NCBI GenBank assembly: GCA_903843125.1
Contig: CAIMOR010000254.1
Span: 1 to 64,000 of the forward strand
Reading direction: 5' to 3'
Length of the DNA: 64,000 nt
From: an uncultured Rhodospirillales bacterium
GTDB lineage: Bacteria > Pseudomonadota > Alphaproteobacteria > Acetobacterales > Acetobacteraceae
A program made the translations under genes and the position numbers. Every line of letters starts with the position of its first letter. Positions within the stretch are counted from its first letter, which is position 1. The notes below the pieces were generated by a model. That model was not told the origin of the DNA and ran no database searches. It saw only the letters and a program-made list of their open reading frames with translations. This document shows positions 60,765-64,000 of this stretch, piece after piece.

Positions 60765-60839
60765 CGCGAACCGCATCACGCTGCCGCTCCGCGGACCACA
60801 TCAAGTTGCCGCCCCGCGAAACGCATCAGGTTGCCGCTC
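60765..60839. repeat. Three tandem 25-base repeats reaching into a gene end
   Basis: Three adjacent 25-base units (60765-60789, 60790-60814, 60815-60839) share the pattern CGCG(A/G)A(C/A)C(G/A)CATCA followed by GTTGCCGC or GCTGCCGC. The third unit contains the stop codon and last codons of the minus-strand iron-sulfur subunit gene, and the next bases begin a fourth copy. The array looks like duplication of that gene's 3' end by replication slippage. Confidence 0.75.
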
Positions 60840-61299
60840 CGCGGCGGGCCGCCAGCACGCCGAGAATGGCGCGCACGATGCCCCGATAGCCGGTGCAGCG
60901 GCACAGGTTGCCGGCCAACTCCTCGCGCACCCGGGCCTCGTCGGCATCCGGCAGGCGCAGCACGATATCGCGCGCCACCACCAGCATGCCCGGCGTGCAA
61001 TAGCCGCATTGCAGGGCATGTTCGGCGCTGAATCCTTCCCGCAGCGCCGCCATCACGGCGTCCTCGCCGAAGCCTTCGATGGTGCACACGCTGGCGCCAT
61101 CGCAGGCGCCCGCATGCATCAGGCAGGAGCGTGCCGGCGCGCCATCCACCTCCACCGTGCAGGCGCCGCAGACGCCGTGCTCGCAGCCGAGATGCGTGCC
61201 GGTCAGCAGCAGCTCGCCGCGCAGCAGGTCGGCCAGGTGGGTGCGCGGTTCGACCTGCACGGTGGCGGCGGCGCCGTTGACGGTGAGGGTGATCTTCAT
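60826..61299 (-). CDS. (2Fe-2S) small subunit of a molybdenum hydroxylase
   Basis: This 157-residue protein is the iron-sulfur subunit of a xanthine dehydrogenase-family hydroxylase. The plant-ferredoxin-type cluster uses Cys39, Cys44, Cys47 and Cys59; the second cluster uses Cys98, Cys101, Cys133 and Cys135 (QCGYC and NLCRC). All eight are present. It passes electrons between the molybdenum and flavin centres. The start overlaps the FAD-subunit stop (ATGA). It is the last gene of the large, medium, small subunit operon, and its end lies in a 25-base repeat array. Confidence 0.94.
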   Translation of the reverse strand: MKITLTVNGAAATVQVEPRTHLADLLRGELLLTGTHLGCEHGVCGACTVEVDGAPARSCLMHAGACDGASVCTIEGFGEDAVMAALREGFSAEHALQCGYCTPGMLVVARDIVLRLPDADEARVREELAGNLCRCTGYRGIVRAILGVLAARRGAAT

Positions 61300-62087
61300 C
61301 GGGCGGCCTCCGCGGCACGGCGCAGCGCGGTGCGCGCCAGGGCGGCGCGCCAGGGGTCGTCCAGCGCCAGCGCGGCAGCGATGCGGGCCGCTTCAGCGGC
61401 AGGCTCGGCCAGCAGGGCGGCAGCATCGGCGATGACCAGCGGCGCGGCATCCAGCGCCGCCAACACGGCAGTGGGCGGAGCGCCGGGGCGGGCCAGCACG
61501 CAGGCGGTGGCCTTGGAGAACTCGCCGGGCTTGCGGCAGAACTTCCAGTGGCCGAAGCGGGTGCCCGCCGGCAGCGCGGTCAGCTCGATGGCACAGAGCA
61601 ACTCGTCGCCGCGGAGCGCGGTTTCGAAGACCCCCAGCACGAACGCAGCCAGCGGAATGCGCCGTTCGCCCGCCGGCCCCAGCGCCACGGCATGGCCCGG
61701 CAACGCGGGCAGCACCGCGACCCAATCGGCCGCCGGGTCGGCATGGGCCAGGCTGCCGCCAATGGTGCCGCGGTTGCGCACCGGCCGATAGGCGATGCGC
61801 CGCGCCACCCCGGCCAGGATGTCTCCGAGTCGCCCCGGCACCGCGCCATCCTCGATCGCGGCATGGGTCGTCCCGGCGCCGATCCGCACCGTCTCGCCCT
61901 GCACGGTCACGCCGGCATAGCCGGGCAGGTGGCGCAGGTCAGCCACCCGCTCCGGCAGCGCCAGGCGCAGGTTCAGCATCGGGCCGAGCGACTGGCCGCC
62001 GGCAACGGGCCGCGCGCCCTCGGCCAGCAGCGCCAGCGCGGCGGGCCAATCGTCCGGGCGGGCATAGGCGAAGGGAGCCGGCTTCAT
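61296..62087 (-). CDS. FAD-binding medium subunit of a molybdenum hydroxylase
   Basis: This 263-residue protein is the FAD subunit. The two flavin loops are AGGQSLGPMLNLRLA (about residues 29-43) and TIGGSLAHADPAADW (about 112-126). It hands electrons to the final acceptor. Both ends overlap neighbouring subunit genes by 4 bases. Confidence 0.93.
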   Translation of the reverse strand: MKPAPFAYARPDDWPAALALLAEGARPVAGGQSLGPMLNLRLALPERVADLRHLPGYAGVTVQGETVRIGAGTTHAAIEDGAVPGRLGDILAGVARRIAYRPVRNRGTIGGSLAHADPAADWVAVLPALPGHAVALGPAGERRIPLAAFVLGVFETALRGDELLCAIELTALPAGTRFGHWKFCRKPGEFSKATACVLARPGAPPTAVLAALDAAPLVIADAAALLAEPAAEAARIAAALALDDPWRAALARTALRRAAEAAR

Positions 62088-64000
62088 GCCCGGCCTGCCC
62101 TGGCCAGCGCTGCCAGCACCCGCGCCGGTGTGGCCGGCAGGTCCAGCACCTCGGCGCCCAGCGGGGCCAGCGCGTCGTTGATGGCGTTGACGATGGCCCC
62201 CGGTGGGCCAATCGCGCCGCTCTCGCCAATGCCCTTCTGGCCGAAGCGGGTCCAGGGGCTCGGCGTTTCCATGTGCTCTATCCGAATGTCAGGCACCTCG
62301 GTGGCGCCCGGCAGCAGGTAGTCGGCCAGGGTGCCGGCCAGCGGCTGGGCCTCGGTGTCGAAGGGCATTTCCTCGTACAGCGCGGTGCCGATGCCCTGCG
62401 CCGCGCCGCCCAGCACCTGGCCGTCCACGATCATCGGGTTCACCAGCACGCCGCCGTCTTCCACGATGACGTACTGCTCCAGCGTCACGTTGCCGGTCTC
62501 GGTATCCACCCGCGCCACCACGGCATGGGCGGCGTAGCTGTGGGTGCCGGTGTCGGGGTCCGGCCGGTAGCCGGCGGTCACGTCCAGCCCACCGCGGTCC
62601 ACATTGGCCGGCAGGTTCTGCGGGCTGCGGAACCAGGTTCGCGCCACCTGGTCAAGCGTCACCTGCGCCTCGCCATGGTGGATGGCGCCGGCCCGCAGCG
62701 AGCACCCCTCCACCGGGGCCTGCAGCAGCGCGGCGCCAATCGCCAGCGCGCGCTCGCCGAGCAGGCGGCAGGCTTCCGCCACCGCACCGCCGGCCATCAC
62801 CATGGCACGGCTGCCCCAGGTGCCCGTGCTGTAGGGCGTCAGCGCCGTATCGCCATGCACCAGCCGCACCCGGGCGGGGTCCACGCCCAAAATCTCATGC
62901 GCCACCTGGGCCAGCGTGGTTTCCAGCCCCTGGCCGTGGCTGTGCAGGCCAACGCGCAGTTCCAGCACGCCATCGGGCGTGAAGCGGGCCTGCGCCTGCT
63001 CGAAGCCAGGCACGAAGGGGATGCCCCAGCCGTGGTACACGCTGGTGCCGTGCGCGCCCTGTTCGCAGAACACGGAAAGCCCGAAGCCGACCGTCTCCCC
63101 CGCCGCCTGCCGGGCCCGCACCGCCGCGACATCAACCGCCGCCACCGCGCGCCGCAGCGCTTCGGGGTAGTCGCCACTGTCAAAGACCTTGCCGACCAGG
63201 TTGCGGTACGGCATCGCCGTGGGCGGCACCAGGTTGGCGGCGCGGATCGCCTGGGCGCTGATGCCGAGTTGGCGGGCCAGCGCGTCCAGCGTGGTTTCCA
63301 TGGCGTAGCACACGCCGGTGCGCGCCACGCCACGATAGGGCAGGATCGGCGGCTTGTTGGTGCAGGCCGAGACGGTGTGGAAGCGGAAGCGCGGCAGCAC
63401 GTAGGGGCCGGGGAAGATGCTGCCGATCTGCGCCGCTTCCAGGCAGGCGCTGAACGGATAGGCCGAGTAGGCACCGGCATCCACGGTGGCATCCACCGCC
63501 ACCCCCAGCAGCTTGCCCTTCGCGTCAGCCCAGGCCGTCACGTCGTAGAAATGCTCGCGGCAATTGGCGTTGGCGGTCAGCTGCTCCAGCCGGTCCTCCA
63601 GCCAGCGCACCGGGCGGCCGAGCCGCATCGCCAGCGCAGCGCAGACCAGCTCCTCCGGCAGCAGAATGCCCTTGTAGCCGAAGCCGCCGCCGACATCGGG
63701 CGCCACCACGCGCACCTGGCCCTCGTCCAGCCCCAGGCATTCGGCCAGGCCGGTCTTGGTCACGTGCGGCATCTGCGCGGCGGTGGTGACGATGAGCTGT
63801 TCCAGCCGCGGGTCCCACTCGGCCAGCACGCCACGCCCCTCAAGCGGCGCCATGGACTGCCGGGCGGTGCGGAGCCGGCGCCTCACCTTGGCGGCGGCAA
63901 TGGCGTCCAGGTCCGCGAGGTCTTCGTCTCGGCGGGTTTCCAGGAAGGCATTGTCCGGCCAATGCTCGTGGATCAGCGCGCTGCCGGGCGCGCGGGCGGC
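62084..64000 (-). CDS. Molybdopterin-binding large subunit of a molybdenum hydroxylase, 5' end beyond the window
   Basis: This is the catalytic subunit, with 638 residues visible and no stop before the window edge. Roughly 140 N-terminal residues, including the true start, are missing. Visible motifs are PDVGGGFGYKG, the active-site loop PYRGVARTG, LHSHGQGLETTLAQV, and near the end FGQKGIGESGAIGPPGAI with the catalytic Glu. The loop lacks the Cys of true CO dehydrogenase (AYXCSFR), so it is a form II-like hydroxylase. Likely substrates are N-heteroaromatic acids or aldehydes. The residues just beyond the first internal GTG (63886) continue the same protein. Confidence 0.92.
   Translation of the reverse strand, partial: AARAPGSALIHEHWPDNAFLETRRDEDLADLDAIAAAKVRRRLRTARQSMAPLEGRGVLAEWDPRLEQLIVTTAAQMPHVTKTGLAECLGLDEGQVRVVAPDVGGGFGYKGILLPEELVCAALAMRLGRPVRWLEDRLEQLTANANCREHFYDVTAWADAKGKLLGVAVDATVDAGAYSAYPFSACLEAAQIGSIFPGPYVLPRFRFHTVSACTNKPPILPYRGVARTGVCYAMETTLDALARQLGISAQAIRAANLVPPTAMPYRNLVGKVFDSGDYPEALRRAVAAVDVAAVRARQAAGETVGFGLSVFCEQGAHGTSVYHGWGIPFVPGFEQAQARFTPDGVLELRVGLHSHGQGLETTLAQVAHEILGVDPARVRLVHGDTALTPYSTGTWGSRAMVMAGGAVAEACRLLGERALAIGAALLQAPVEGCSLRAGAIHHGEAQVTLDQVARTWFRSPQNLPANVDRGGLDVTAGYRPDPDTGTHSYAAHAVVARVDTETGNVTLEQYVIVEDGGVLVNPMIVDGQVLGGAAQGIGTALYEEMPFDTEAQPLAGTLADYLLPGATEVPDIRIEHMETPSPWTRFGQKGIGESGAIGPPGAIVNAINDALAPLGAEVLDLPATPARVLAALARAGRA

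Noticed and set aside
60765-60839. A CRISPR-like array
   Set aside because: The 25-base units are directly adjacent with no spacers, and no cas gene is present.
62084-64000. Aerobic carbon monoxide dehydrogenase (CoxL form I)
   Set aside because: The diagnostic Cys-containing AYXCSFR loop is replaced by PYRGVAR.
1-64000. tRNA, rRNA, insertion sequences, prophage or integrative element boundaries
   Set aside because: I looked on both strands and saw no cloverleaf-like tRNA, rRNA segment, transposase or integrase, and no flanking direct repeats. A covariance-model search would be needed to exclude small RNAs.

Overview
This window looks like chromosome of a high-GC alphaproteobacterium, most likely an Acetobacteraceae member of the Roseomonas type. 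That placement is an inference. It rests on the very high GC content, GC-rich third codon positions, the hopanoid genes hpnI-hpnJ-hpnK-hpnL, an MlaA lipoprotein, several lone Bug/TctC-type binding proteins, and many 1- to 4-base start/stop overlaps. About 63 protein genes cover almost all of the sequence. I found no rRNA, tRNA, CRISPR array, transposase or phage gene.

Layout. 1-5.2 kb: amidase, polysaccharide deacetylase plus MFS transporter, and DoxX divergent from a LysR regulator. 5.2-11 kb: mlaA divergent from the hopanoid side-chain operon hpnI-hpnJ-(PNPOx-like)-hpnK-hpnL. 11-16.9 kb: two overlapping Bug binding proteins, a proline/alanine-rich unknown, a Tim44-like protein, a clear terminator, and a PhoD-like phosphatase. 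17-21.3 kb: a D-tartrate dehydratase homologue, a chlorite-dismutase-like protein, and a CoA-transferase divergent from an enoyl-CoA hydratase.

21.3-31 kb: a nine-gene minus-strand catabolic operon (stand-alone MetE C-terminal-type enzyme, Bug protein, FAD dehydrogenase, LLM flavin monooxygenase, class II aldolase, PotABCD-like importer). 31-40.9 kb: GMC oxidoreductase; an operon of Bug protein, NicC-like hydroxylase, signal-less family-3 binding protein and LLM enzyme; a further Bug protein; an amidohydrolase; and TauD-like, RidA and DUF1028 genes. 41-47.7 kb: HpaB-like monooxygenase, a polyamine-type importer whose two permeases are fused, and an NtaA-type monooxygenase. 47.9-56.3 kb: two Rieske oxygenases interleaved with an SsuABC/NMT1-type importer, then an amidohydrolase/deacetylase, a cupin and a signal-less PhnD-like protein. 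56.3-60.7 kb: a second NMT1-type importer with RidA, divergent from MarR. 60.8-64 kb: a molybdenum hydroxylase (small, medium and large subunits), the large subunit running off the window.

From about 21 to 64 kb the window reads as back-to-back uptake-plus-oxidation modules for unidentified, probably nitrogen-containing or aromatic organic acids. Each importer sits with one or more oxygenases or hydrolases. No flavin reductase, ferredoxin or Rieske reductase is encoded here, so electron delivery must come from elsewhere. The best candidates for undescribed biology are the Rieske/importer module, where one oxygenase has Asn at the usual bridging Asp position, and the NicC-like hydroxylase with two substituted active-site positions.
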